Both the position numbers and the translations under genes were made by a program. Positions 8,178-16,905 of a DNA stretch of 26,932 nucleotides are shown here, piece after piece (positions within the stretch are counted from its first letter, which is position 1; each line of letters opens with the position of its first letter). The notes under the pieces were generated by a model. It was not told where the DNA came from. It did no database searches and worked only from the letters and a program-made list of their open reading frames with translations. The stretch comes from JAATGA01 sp047605605 (lineage in GTDB: Bacteria > Pseudomonadota > Alphaproteobacteria > Rhodobacterales > Rhodobacteraceae), in the NCBI GenBank assembly GCA_047605605.1, contig JASGFG010000055.1, forward strand, positions 1-26,932. The letters run 5' to 3'.

Positions 8178-9050
8178 ATGAACGATGCCCGCTCGGACCG
8201 TGATGACACCAGACATGGCGGCCATGTCTCGCTGTTCCGGCGCAACCGTGTGGCAACCCTGCCTTCGGTGGCGCTGGACCTGCAAAAGGGGCGCGAGATC
8301 TTCGGCGGGCCGATGGATCTGCGCCGCACCAGCCCGGCGCGGGTGTGGGAATCGCTGACGGCGGTGTCGCTGGATGCCGACCACCTTGCCGGAAACGGTC
8401 TGTTTCCCGCCGGGGCGACGGACCCGGCCGCAGCCGCTTTCGACATGTTGCGCACACGGCTTTTGCAGGGGCTGGCCGAGCGGGGATGGTCGCGCATCGC
8501 GGTGACCTCTCCAACCCACGGTTGTGGCAAATCCTTTGTCGCGGCGAACCTCGCGCTCAGCCTGGGGCGGCATCGGCAGGGGCGGGCGGTGCTGGTCGAC
8601 ATGGACCTGCGGCGCCCCGCGCTGGCCGATCTTCTGGGGCTGGCGGACATTCCGCCGCTGAAGGAATTCCTGACCGGAGAGCAGCCGCTGGAATCGCATT
8701 TCCGTCGTTTTGGCCGCACCCTGGCCCTGGGTCTGAATGGCCAGCCGGTGCCCGCGGCGGCCGAACTGCTGCATGATGCGGAAACGGTGGATGCGCTGCA
8801 GGCGATGCAGGAACAGCTGGACCCGCAGGTGGTGATCTACGACACGCCGCCCGCGCTGGTCTGCGACGACCTGATCGCGATGGCGGGACAGATCGACGCG
8901 GTTCTGCTGGTGACGGACGGCACCCGCACCAGCCCCGAGGACATAAGGGCCTGCGAGCGCCTGTTCGAGGGGCGCCTGCCGCTGATGGGCGTGGTGCTGA
9001 ACCGCGCGCAGGATCGCAAGCTGGGCCGCTATCGCTATGGCCGAAACTAG
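8178..9050 (+). CDS. CpsD/CapB-like P-loop ATPase (BY-kinase fold) for polysaccharide export
   Basis: This cytoplasmic ATPase of the Wzc/CpsD kinase-domain family is about 290 residues long. Counted from ATG 8178, the pre-Walker FDMLRTRLLQ helix is at about 88-97, Walker A is TSPTHGCGKSF (110-120), Walker A' is VLVDMDLRRP (138-147) and Walker B is VVIYDTPP (218-225). Such proteins partner with Wzz/GumC-like polymerisation proteins and control chain length through ATP-dependent autophosphorylation of a C-terminal Tyr cluster. Here the tail ends GRYRYGRN, with only two tyrosines. ATG 8178 is preferred because GGAG (8165-8168) lies 9 nt upstream; an in-frame ATG at 8163 has no such site. The Wzz-like gene starts 9 nt after its stop. 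Kinase activity is inferred, not shown. Confidence 0.85.
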   Translation: MNDARSDRDDTRHGGHVSLFRRNRVATLPSVALDLQKGREIFGGPMDLRRTSPARVWESLTAVSLDADHLAGNGLFPAGATDPAAAAFDMLRTRLLQGLAERGWSRIAVTSPTHGCGKSFVAANLALSLGRHRQGRAVLVDMDLRRPALADLLGLADIPPLKEFLTGEQPLESHFRRFGRTLALGLNGQPVPAAAELLHDAETVDALQAMQEQLDPQVVIYDTPPALVCDDLIAMAGQIDAVLLVTDGTRTSPEDIRACERLFEGRLPLMGVVLNRAQDRKLGRYRYGRN

Positions 9051-9059
9051 GGGCGGAAG

Positions 9060-10409
9060 ATGGGCCACATCCAGACCTTTGACGAACTGATCGCCTTTTT
9101 CCTGCGCCGCAAGTGGCTGATTCTGGCCATTGCGCTGATCGGCGCGGCGCTGTCGGTCGCCGTGGCGAAGATGCGTCCCGACAGCTATGAGGCGGCGGCC
9201 GTTATCCAGATCGAGGCACCCGCCGTCGGTCAGGTTGCCGATCCGGGCGCACCCACGGGGCGATCGACGGCGGATCTGCTGCAAGCGGTCGAACAGCGCC
9301 TGACCTCGCGCGAGAACATGATGGCGGTGATCGAACGCCACAGGCTGTTCGCCGATCTGCCGGGGCTGACGGCGGATCAGAAGATCGCGCTTCTGCGCCA
9401 GTCGGTCACGTTCCAGAGCGTGGCGAGCGCCGGTGCCGCCGCCTTTGGCGCCCCGGCGCAGGTTTCGGCCATGATCATCTCTGCCCGCTCGGGCGATGCG
9501 GAACAGGCCGCGCGGGTGGCGAACGATTTCGCGCAGAGCCTGCTGGATGAGGGCACCGCCAGCCAAACGGCGCGGGCGCGCGAAACGCTGGCCTTCTATC
9601 AGGAGGATGCGCGGCGGATCGAGGCCGATATGGCCGCCCTTGATAGCGAGGTTGCGGCCTATCGCGCCGCCCATGCCGACAGCCTGCCTGCCGTCCGCGA
9701 TGCCCGCCAAGAGGAATTGACCGGAATTGATACGGACCTGCGCGCGGTCGAGCGTGATCTGGCAGGGCTGAATGGCGAAAAGGCTGTGGCGGAACGGCAG
9801 GGCACGACCCGATTTACCGATCAGCGCCGGCTGGACGAGCTGAACGCCCAGATCTCGGTGGCAGAGGCGCAGCGCGATGCGCTCGCCTCGCGCCGGGAGG
9901 CGATCCAGCAATCGCTTTCCAGCGTCGCCGAGGTCGACCGCGTGCTGAGCGGCTATGACCGGCGCGCGCAGCAGTTGCAGGCGCAATACGAGGTGGCAAG
10001 CCGCCGTCTGGCCGAGGCCGATGCCTCCAGCCGGCTGACCGACCGGCGGCAGGCCGAACGCATCACCCTGCTGGAACGTGCTGTGACCCCCGATGTGGCG
10101 TCCAGCAGCGGCGGCAAGAAGATCGTGATGGCCGGGGTTCTTGGCAGCCTGATCGCGGGGGCGGTTCTTGCCTTTCTGATCGAATGGCTGCACCCGGTCG
10201 TCCGCACCGCCGACCAGATGGAGCGCGAGCTTGGCCTGCGGCCGGTCGTCAGCATCCCCGAGATCGCCGTGGCAAGGCCAAGGCGCCGGGGCGGCAAGGT
10301 GCGGCTGCTGGATGATCCGCAGAAATCGCCGCCGGGTCTGCCGGGCTTTGCCATGATGGCCGCAGGGGCCACGCTGTTCCTCGTGGCCGCCGCCGCCGTG
10401 ATCGGCTGA
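9060..10409 (+). CDS. Wzz/GumC-like polysaccharide co-polymerase
   Basis: This is a 449-residue inner-membrane protein of the polysaccharide co-polymerase family. An N-terminal Wzz domain starts with a membrane helix (about 18-36). A long periplasmic part follows, with heptad-like coiled coil at about 165-340, rich in Ala, Arg, Glu and Gln. A second helix (about 355-375) sits just before the FLIEWLHPVVRTADQMERELG motif, which is typical of the C-terminal end of GumC/Wzc proteins. An extra hydrophobic helix (about 427-448) ends the protein. It has no kinase domain; the partner ATPase is the separate gene 9 nt upstream, so the two form a split Wzc. It sets chain length or links polymerisation with export of the glycan. 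No outer-membrane Wza protein is visible in the window. Confidence 0.87.
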   Translation: MGHIQTFDELIAFFLRRKWLILAIALIGAALSVAVAKMRPDSYEAAAVIQIEAPAVGQVADPGAPTGRSTADLLQAVEQRLTSRENMMAVIERHRLFADLPGLTADQKIALLRQSVTFQSVASAGAAAFGAPAQVSAMIISARSGDAEQAARVANDFAQSLLDEGTASQTARARETLAFYQEDARRIEADMAALDSEVAAYRAAHADSLPAVRDARQEELTGIDTDLRAVERDLAGLNGEKAVAERQGTTRFTDQRRLDELNAQISVAEAQRDALASRREAIQQSLSSVAEVDRVLSGYDRRAQQLQAQYEVASRRLAEADASSRLTDRRQAERITLLERAVTPDVASSSGGKKIVMAGVLGSLIAGAVLAFLIEWLHPVVRTADQMERELGLRPVVSIPEIAVARPRRRGGKVRLLDDPQKSPPGLPGFAMMAAGATLFLVAAAAVIG

Positions 10410-10443
10410 CGCCACCGACCCGACAGGGGGAACAGGCGACCGA

Positions 10444-10890
10444 TCAGCCCGGAAGGCGGATGTCGTATGTGACCCACCGCGTCCGGTCGGCCAGCCGGTC
10501 ATAGACGGCGCGGGCGCGATAATTGTCCTCGGCCGTGATCCAGCGGATGACCGACCAGCCGCGGCGGCTGCCTTCCTGCTTTATCGCGGTCAGAAGCGCA
10601 TCGGCCGCCCCCGCCCCGCGCGCCTGCGGATCGACGAACAGATCGTCGAGAAAGCCGCCCGTCGTCGCCGAAAGCGGACGGGCAAAGGGGCGGAAATGCG
10701 CCAGGCCGATCAGCCGCCCGTCCTGTTCGGCCACCAGCCCCGTCACCTCATGCGCGGGGTCTTGCAGCCAGCCCCAGACCCGCGCCCGCATCTCGTGCGT
10801 CTGGGCAACCTTGTAGAAGTTGGCATAGCCTTCATACAGCCGCTCCCATTCGGGGCGGTCGGCTGTCTGGGGCGGGCGGATCAGGGGCAT
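10444..10890 (-). CDS. GNAT family N-acetyltransferase
   Basis: This is a 148-residue acetyl-CoA dependent acetyltransferase. The acetyl-CoA binding motif is FLDDLFVDPQARGAGAADAL, with the R/Q-x-x-G-x-G/A loop seen as QARGAGA. The C-terminal motif WITAEDNYRARAVYDRL is also typical of GNATs. ATG 10890 is favoured over ATG 10905 because GGAG lies 6 nt before it. It stands alone between the polysaccharide locus (converging with the Wzz gene) and the purine permease (59 nt away). Its substrate is not predictable. Confidence 0.87.
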   Translation of the reverse strand: MPLIRPPQTADRPEWERLYEGYANFYKVAQTHEMRARVWGWLQDPAHEVTGLVAEQDGRLIGLAHFRPFARPLSATTGGFLDDLFVDPQARGAGAADALLTAIKQEGSRRGWSVIRWITAEDNYRARAVYDRLADRTRWVTYDIRLPG

Positions 10891-10949
10891 GATATTCTCC
10901 GGCATTTGCCCGCGACACTAAGGGTGCGCCGGGCAAATGTCCCGCCTGT

Positions 10950-12428
10950 TCAGTGATCAGCGGTCTTGGCGGCGGCGCGCAGATCCTCTTCGGTGCCTTT
11001 CGCGCCGTTGAAGAAGGCGTTCAACGCCACCGCAGACAGCGTGGCCAGCAGGATGCCCGATTCGATCAGCGGGTGAATCCCATGCGGCATCCACTGCTTG
11101 AAGTTCGGCGCGACCAGCGGGATCATTCCGAAGCCAAGGCTGACGGCTACGACGAACAGGTTGTTGCGGCTGGTGGTGAAATCGACCGCCGAGAGGATGC
11201 GGATGCCGGTGGCCGCGACCATGCCGAACATCACCATCCCCGCCCCGCCCAGAACCGAGGTCGGCAGGCTTTCGACCAGCGCCGCCATCTTGGGCAAAAG
11301 GCCAAGGACGATCAGGATCACGCCCCCCGCCACACAGACATAGCGCGACCGCACGCCGGTGACGCCGACCAGCCCCACGTTTTGCGAGAACGAGGTATAG
11401 GGAAAGGTGTTGAAGATCCCGCCGATCAGCGTGCCCAGACCATCGGTCCGCAGACCGGCCGACATCATCTGCGGCGTGACGCGGCGGTTCGTCATCTCTC
11501 CCAAGGCAAGGAACATGCCCATGGATTCGATCATGACCACGATCATCACCAGCGTCATGGTGACGATCGGCACCAACTGGAACACCGGCATTCCGAAGTG
11601 AAAGGGCGTGACCAGATCGAACCAGGCGGCCTGGCCGACCTTTTCAAAACTCATCTTGCCGACCAGTGCGGCGAGCACGCCCCCCGCGACAATGCCCAGC
11701 AGGACCGAGATATTCGCGACGAACCCCTTGCCGAAGCGGGCGATCAGCAGGACCGCGACCAGAACCACCACCGAAATGGCGATATTGCCGGGGGTCGCAT
11801 AGGCGGGGTTCGGCACGCTGGCCGCCGCCGCCAGGCCCACGGGCATCGGCGGCAGGACAGAACCTGTGGCGGAGGCGGCCTCGGCCACGGTTTTCAGCCA
11901 GGCCGCGTGGTCGGGGTTGACGATCATCGGCGCGGTGGGGCCGACGGGGTTGCCGAAGATCCAGTTGATGCCGATCCGCATCAGGCTGACCCCGATCACA
12001 AGGATGATCGTCCCCGTCACCACCGGCGGAAAGAACCGCAGGAGCCGCCCCATCAGCGGCGCGATCAGGATCGAGAGGATGCCCGCCGCGATGATCGAGC
12101 CGAAGATCAGCCGCGCGCCCTCCGACCCCGGCGTCGCGCTGCCCAGGGCCACCATCGGCCCGACGGCGGCAAAGGTGACGCCCATCATCACCGGCAGCCT
12201 GATCCCGAACCATTGCGTCGCGCCAAGCGACTGGATCAGCGTGACGATCCCGCAGGCAAAGAGGTCGGCCGAGATCAGGAAGGCCACATCCTCGGGGGCG
12301 AGCTTCAGCGCGCGGCCGATGATCAGCGGAACCGCGACGGCACCGGCATACATCACCAGCACATGTTGCAGGCCGAGGGTGAACAGCTTTGGAACAGGCA
12401 GCCGTTCGTCTACCGGATGGATTGTCAT
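10950..12428 (-). CDS. NCS2 family purine (urate/xanthine) permease
   Basis: This is a 492-residue transporter of the nucleobase:cation symporter-2 family, with about 14 membrane segments. The TM1 motif GLQHVLVMYAG contains the conserved QH (His22). The TM8 region has ESMGMF (Glu301), and the family signature appears as SQNVGLVGVTGVRSR (about 348-362). ATG 12428 is chosen because AGGGA (12436-12440) lies 7 nt upstream; a GTG at 12464 would add 12 residues. It closes the leftward purine cluster downstream of allA, so urate, xanthine or another oxidised purine is the likely substrate, taken up with protons. A uracil permease is the main alternative, and context argues against it. Confidence 0.87.
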   Translation of the reverse strand: MTIHPVDERLPVPKLFTLGLQHVLVMYAGAVAVPLIIGRALKLAPEDVAFLISADLFACGIVTLIQSLGATQWFGIRLPVMMGVTFAAVGPMVALGSATPGSEGARLIFGSIIAAGILSILIAPLMGRLLRFFPPVVTGTIILVIGVSLMRIGINWIFGNPVGPTAPMIVNPDHAAWLKTVAEAASATGSVLPPMPVGLAAAASVPNPAYATPGNIAISVVVLVAVLLIARFGKGFVANISVLLGIVAGGVLAALVGKMSFEKVGQAAWFDLVTPFHFGMPVFQLVPIVTMTLVMIVVMIESMGMFLALGEMTNRRVTPQMMSAGLRTDGLGTLIGGIFNTFPYTSFSQNVGLVGVTGVRSRYVCVAGGVILIVLGLLPKMAALVESLPTSVLGGAGMVMFGMVAATGIRILSAVDFTTSRNNLFVVAVSLGFGMIPLVAPNFKQWMPHGIHPLIESGILLATLSAVALNAFFNGAKGTEEDLRAAAKTADH

Positions 12429-12500
12429 CTTGTTTTCCCTGTTTGCGGGGCGTGTGTCTGGCACCGGACCGCCGCCCCGCAGGTGGCCCGGCTGGCAAGG

Positions 12501-12983
12501 TTACGGGCCCAGAACCCGCCATGGGGCAGCGTAATGATGTTCCTGAAGGTTCGCCGTGGGGCCGATCCGGTCGACCACGGCGAAAAGGCCGGGGGCATGA
12601 AGCGGCGTCAGCACCCCGTGCCAGGTGCCGCGGTGCAGGTTGATCGCCTGACCCGGCGCGGTCATAAAGGCGCGCGGCGGAACCTCGGGCGACAGGGCGA
12701 CGATGACGAGGAAGGGGTTCTGCGTCATCGGGATGAAGGCCTGGCTTCCGTCGGGATGACGCTCGATCAGGTCGAGGTCATAGGGCAGGGCGCGCGGCAC
12801 GGCGTCGAAGATCGAGATGCCGGCGCGGCCCTCGGGGCCGAAGTCCAGAGTCGCGCGGTCGTGGTGGCGGCCGCAGAGACCGGCGTTGATCATCCGGTCG
12901 GGGCCGCGGCCGGTATCCAGCACATCGCCAAAGGGGGCAAAGGCGGCGGCGGTCAGCGGTTCGGTATGGATCGTGCGGGTCAT
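12501..12983 (-). CDS. allA: Ureidoglycolate lyase (AllA)
   Basis: This 160-residue cytosolic enzyme splits (S)-ureidoglycolate into glyoxylate and urea, the last step of ureide breakdown. Its length matches the family. Conserved blocks are MINAGLCGRHHDRA (31-44), GISIFDAVPRALPYDLDLIE (55-74), HPDGSQAF (76-83), INLHRGTWHGVL (114-125) and VVDRIGPTANLQEH (136-149). The ATG at 12983 has no strong ribosome site. The gene lies 112 nt after the allE-like gene, across a hairpin repeat, and 72 nt before the permease, all leftward. It consumes the ureidoglycolate made by the neighbouring aminohydrolase. Confidence 0.92.
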   Translation of the reverse strand: MTRTIHTEPLTAAAFAPFGDVLDTGRGPDRMINAGLCGRHHDRATLDFGPEGRAGISIFDAVPRALPYDLDLIERHPDGSQAFIPMTQNPFLVIVALSPEVPPRAFMTAPGQAINLHRGTWHGVLTPLHAPGLFAVVDRIGPTANLQEHHYAAPWRVLGP

Positions 12984-13012
12984 GCGGCGGCGGGTCCGAT
13001 TGCGGCCGGGGC

Positions 13013-13080
13013 GGGGGGCTGTCTGCCCCCCATCGCCTGCGGCGATTCCCTCCGAGGATATTTTCGCAGAGAGGATGGGG
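13013..13080. repeat. Rhodobacterales-type intergenic hairpin element
   Basis: Two stems stand side by side: GGGGGGC (13013-13019) with GCCCCCC (13025-13031) around a 5-nt loop, and ATCGCC (13032-13037) with GGCGAT (13041-13046) around TGC. The block CTCCGAGGATATTTT and a purine-rich tail follow. From memory, this layout is common between genes in Rhodobacterales. It fills the allA-allE gap and could form an mRNA hairpin that lowers read-through or protects transcript ends. Only one copy is in the window. Confidence 0.6.
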
Positions 13081-13095
13081 GGATCGGGGGGTAAG

Positions 13096-13928
<833 letters not shown>

Positions 13929-13932
<4 letters not shown>

Positions 13933-15356
13933 GGCAACATATCCTTCAGGCGCAGTTCCGCGATCCGTTCCACCTGTGCGCAGGCGGTGGTGAATTCGGT
14001 GGCGCTGTCATTGGCGATGCGGGTGTGGAACGCCTTCAGGATCGAGTCTTTCGTGTTGTCACGAACCGCGATGATGAAGGGGAAACCGTGGCGGGCAACG
14101 TATTCGGCGTTCAGCCGGGTAAAGGTCTCGCGTTCTGCATCGGTCAGGGCGTCAAGGCCGACGGATGCCTGTTCGCTGGTCGATTCCGCGGTCAGCCGTT
14201 TGGCCTGCGCCAGCTTTCCGGCAAGGTCGGGGTGGGCCTTCAGCACGGCCAGCCGTTCGTCAGGGATGGCCGAGCGGAACATGCGGGCCAAGGCGTTGTG
14301 CAGGCCCGCCGCCGAGTCATGCGCGGGGCCGAGTTCCAGCGCCCAGGCCCGGTCGGCGATCCAGGGCGAATGTTCAAAGATGCCGCCGAAGCGGGCGATG
14401 AAGGTGTCGCGATCCATCCGCGACGGGCGGTCGCGGTGGACGGGCGGGTGTTCGTGCGCCCAATGCGCCGCGATTTCGCCGCGGGTGGCGAACCAGACGC
14501 CGGGGATCGAGCGGGCGTAGTCGAGGAAGCGTTTCAACCCGGCGATCTTGCCCGGCCGGCCGATCAGGCGGCAGTGCAGGCCGATCGAGAACATCTTGGG
14601 CGATCCGGCCTCGCCTTCCGCGACCAGCGTATCCAGCGTGTCGCGCAGGTAATCCTCGAACTGCCCGCCGGTGATGTAACCGGGCGCGGTGGCGAAGCGC
14701 ATATCGTTCGCCTCCAGCGTATAGGGGATGACCAACTGGTCGCGGCCGCCGCCCGTCTTGTCCTTGGCACGCAGCCAATAGGGCAGGTCGTCGTCATAAG
14801 TGTCGGAGATCCAGTCGAACCCCTGTTCCGCGGTCAGCCGCACGGTGTTGACCGAACAGCGCCCGGTATACCAGCCGCGCGGGGGGGTGCCGACAACCTC
14901 GGTATGCAGGCGGATCGCCTCGGCGATCTGGCGGCGTTCCTCGTCCTCGGGCATGTCGCGGTGGTCGACCCATTTCAACCCGTGGCTGGCGATTTCCCAG
15001 CCTGCCGCCTTCATCGCCGCAACCTGTTCAGGCGCGCGGGCGAGGGCGGTGGCGACCCCATAGATCGTGATGGGCAGACCCATGCCGGTGAACAGGCGAT
15101 GCAGCCGCCAGAACCCGGCGCGGGCGCCGTAGTCGTAGATCGATTCCATGTTCCAGTGCCGCATCCCCGGCCAGGGCGCGGCCCCGGCGATGTCGGACAG
15201 GAAGGCCTCGGATTGGGCATCGCCGTGCAGGATGTTGTTCTCGCCGCCTTCCTCATAGTTCAGCACCAGGCTGACCGCGACCTTGGCCCCGCCGGGCCAG
15301 CGGGCATCGGGCGGGGTCGGGCCGTGGCCACGGAAATCGCGGGGGTAACGGTTCAT
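13929..15356 (-). CDS. puuE: Fused allantoinase (PuuE) / OHCU decarboxylase
   Basis: This is a 475-residue bifunctional enzyme. Residues 1 to about 308 form a PuuE-type allantoinase of the polysaccharide-deacetylase fold: MNRYPRDFRGHG start, LNYEEGGEN, WEIASHGLKWVDH, WYTGRCSVNT and FSIGLHCRLIGRPG. Residues from about 314 to 475 form a 2-oxo-4-hydroxy-4-carboxy-5-ureidoimidazoline decarboxylase, with the catalytic-type His375 in LKAHPDLAGKLA, EQASVGLD and FPFIIAVRDNTK. The C-terminal half turns OHCU into (S)-allantoin and the N-terminal half opens allantoin to allantoate, so consecutive steps share one chain. ATG 15356 gives the family-typical N-terminus and has AAGG 5 nt upstream; ATG 15374 would add six residues. 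It diverges from uraH, which makes the OHCU substrate. Confidence 0.93.
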
Positions 15357-15398
15357 CTTTGCCTTCGCTTTCATCCTGCGGGTGAAGAATAGGCAGCT

Positions 15399-15431
15399 TT
15401 TCGCGGGAAGTTTTTCAAAAAATCCGCGAAA
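15399..15431. promoter_or_regulatory. 8-bp inverted repeat between puuE and uraH (candidate operator)
   Basis: TTTCGCGG (15399-15406) and CCGCGAAA (15424-15431) are perfect inverted copies, 17 nt apart, 25 bp centre to centre. Beyond a one-base slip the flanking AGCT also matches (AGCTTTTCGCGG against CCGCGAAAGAGCT). The spacer is a T-tract then A-tract. It lies in the divergent promoter region of two genes for consecutive urate-breakdown steps, where a pathway repressor or activator would be expected. The regulator is unknown; the LysR gene nearby is one candidate. Confidence 0.5.
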
Positions 15432-15499
15432 GAGCTTTCAAGCAGCCGCCCGGTCGTCCTTTGCCTGGTTTTGCGGCTATGGTGGCGGCAAGACCGTGC

Positions 15500-15505
15500 A
15501 GGAGG
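15500..15505 (+). promoter_or_regulatory. Ribosome binding site deciding the uraH start
   Basis: AGGAGG ends 6 nt before ATG 15512. It rules against an in-frame upstream ATG at 15461, which would add a 17-residue tail absent from the family. Confidence 0.8.
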
Positions 15506-15511
15506 GGAACC

Positions 15512-15868
15512 ATGGCTGGCAGGCTGACGACGCATGTTCTGGACACCGCGCGGGGGAAACCCGCCGCGGGCGTCAGGATCGCCCTTTACCGGATCAGCGG
15601 GCAAAGCCACCGCAAGATCGCCGAGACGGTGACGAATGCAGACGGGCGCACCGATGCGCCGATGCTGGCGGGCGAGGCGCTGCGGCCCGGCAGCTATGAA
15701 CTGGTGTTCTTCGCGGGCGACTATCTGCGCGAGACCGGGCAGGCGGCGGGCGAGGTGCTGTTTCTGGACCAGATTCCCATCCGCTTTGGCGTGCCGGATG
15801 CGGAGGCGCATTACCATGTGCCGCTGCTGATCTCTCCCTTCGCCTATTCGACCTATCGGGGCAGCTGA
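15512..15868 (+). CDS. uraH: 5-hydroxyisourate hydrolase (transthyretin-like)
   Basis: This 118-residue enzyme hydrolyses 5-hydroxyisourate to OHCU, directly after urate oxidation. It starts MAGRLTTHVLDTARGKPAAG, with the catalytic His9-type residue in THVLD. It ends YHVPLLISPFAYSTYRGS, which carries the C-terminal YRGS signature that separates HIU hydrolases from transthyretin. Length is exactly that of the family and there is no periplasmic signal peptide, so it acts in the cytosol. It reads rightward from the shared puuE promoter region. Its last 16 nt overlap the end of the converging LysR gene. Confidence 0.95.
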   Translation: MAGRLTTHVLDTARGKPAAGVRIALYRISGQSHRKIAETVTNADGRTDAPMLAGEALRPGSYELVFFAGDYLRETGQAAGEVLFLDQIPIRFGVPDAEAHYHVPLLISPFAYSTYRGS

Positions 15869-16794
15869 TCCAGGTTCAGGCCCTCAACCTGACGCGCCAT
15901 GTCGGCCCGGCAGCGAGCGATGACGAAATCGGTGAACAGCCGGATCTTCGGGTCGCGCAGGCGGCGGTGCGGGGTCAGGCAGGCCAGTTGTGTGGCGGTC
16001 GGCGGCGTGGCGCGGGCGACGGGAATCAACCGGCCGTCGCGCAGATGGTCAGCCACCTCGAAGATCGGCTTCATCACGATGCCGCGCCCGTCCAGCGCCC
16101 AGCCGGTCAGCACATCGCCATCGTCGCTCTCGAACGGGCCCGAGATGTCATAGCGCCGCGTGCCCTCGGGGGTCTGCAAGGCCCACTGGAATTCCCGCGC
16201 GCCGGGAAAGCGCAGGTTCAGACAGTCGTGCCGGTCGGCCACCAGTCCCGCGCCATCCACCGGCATCCCCCGGCGCGCCACATAGGCGGGCGAGGCGCAG
16301 AGCACCCGCGGGCAATCGGCCACCAGACGGACCTTGAGTGCGGAATCTTCAAGCACGCCCAGATGAAAGGCCACATCCAGCCCTTCGGCCGTCATGTCGA
16401 TGTTGCGATCGGACAAGCGCAGGCGCACGTCGATCTGCGGCCATTCGTCCTTGAACGCCGGCACATGGGGGGCGATGAAGCGCCGCCCGACGCCCAGAGG
16501 GGCGGCGACAAAGACGGTGCCGCGCGGGTTCTGCGCCACATCCATCACCGCGGCCTCGGCCTCGTCTATCGCCTCCAGCACCTTGCGGGCACCGTCATAG
16601 AAGAGGCGGCCGTTCTCGGTGGGTTGCAGGCTGCGGGTGGTGCGGTTGAACAGCCGGATGCCCAGATGCTTTTCCAGTTCGGACACGCGGGCCGATGCGA
16701 CGGCGGGCGAGGTGCGCTGATCCCGGGCTGCGGCGCTCATGCTGCCCAATTCATAGACACGGACGAACATGCGCAGGTTGTTGACGTATGACAT
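15853..16794 (-). CDS. LysR family transcriptional regulator
   Basis: This 313-residue regulator has an N-terminal winged helix-turn-helix at about 4-63 (NNLRMFVRVYELGSMSAAA ... VASARVSELEKHLGIRLFNR) and a substrate-binding effector domain from about 90 to 295. The DNA-binding part resembles the group that includes CrgA-like regulators. It diverges from puuD with a 111-nt gap, the classic LysR arrangement, so control of puuD and perhaps the rest of the purine cluster by a purine or ureide ligand is a reasonable inference. Only a weak AGG lies upstream of the ATG at 16794. The ligand cannot be read from sequence. Confidence 0.9.
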   Translation of the reverse strand: MSYVNNLRMFVRVYELGSMSAAARDQRTSPAVASARVSELEKHLGIRLFNRTTRSLQPTENGRLFYDGARKVLEAIDEAEAAVMDVAQNPRGTVFVAAPLGVGRRFIAPHVPAFKDEWPQIDVRLRLSDRNIDMTAEGLDVAFHLGVLEDSALKVRLVADCPRVLCASPAYVARRGMPVDGAGLVADRHDCLNLRFPGAREFQWALQTPEGTRRYDISGPFESDDGDVLTGWALDGRGIVMKPIFEVADHLRDGRLIPVARATPPTATQLACLTPHRRLRDPKIRLFTDFVIARCRADMARQVEGLNLDQLPR

Positions 16795-16849
16795 TCGGGC
16801 AGCCTGCGATTTTCGTGGCACGTTTGAAAGTGCTGGGGCATTTGATGAA

Positions 16850-16877
16850 TTAACAGAAAGGTGACGCTCGGTATAGC
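16850..16877 (+). promoter_or_regulatory. Candidate puuD promoter
   Basis: TTAACA (16850-16855), a 16-nt spacer and TATAGC (16872-16877) lie upstream of puuD. The short palindromes CGTGGCACG (16814-16822) and CTTGGGTCCAAG (16877-16888) flank it and could serve a regulator, possibly the divergent LysR protein. This is a pattern match only. Confidence 0.35.
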
Positions 16878-16905
16878 TTGGGTCCAAGCCAAGGGAGAGC
16901 CAGCC

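Noticed and set aside
10400..10449. GGCTGA (10404-10409) and TCAGCC (10444-10449) as a shared terminator between the Wzz and GNAT genes
   Set aside because: The stem is only 6 bp with a 34-nt loop and no T-run.
7803..10502. 899-codon minus-strand frame opposite the CpsD and Wzz genes
   Set aside because: Low-complexity shadow; the plus strand encodes recognisable Walker motifs and membrane helices with ribosome sites.
10953..13094. 713-codon plus-strand frame opposite the permease and allA
   Set aside because: Shadow of two well-recognised genes, with a His/Asp/Gln-rich non-globular translation.
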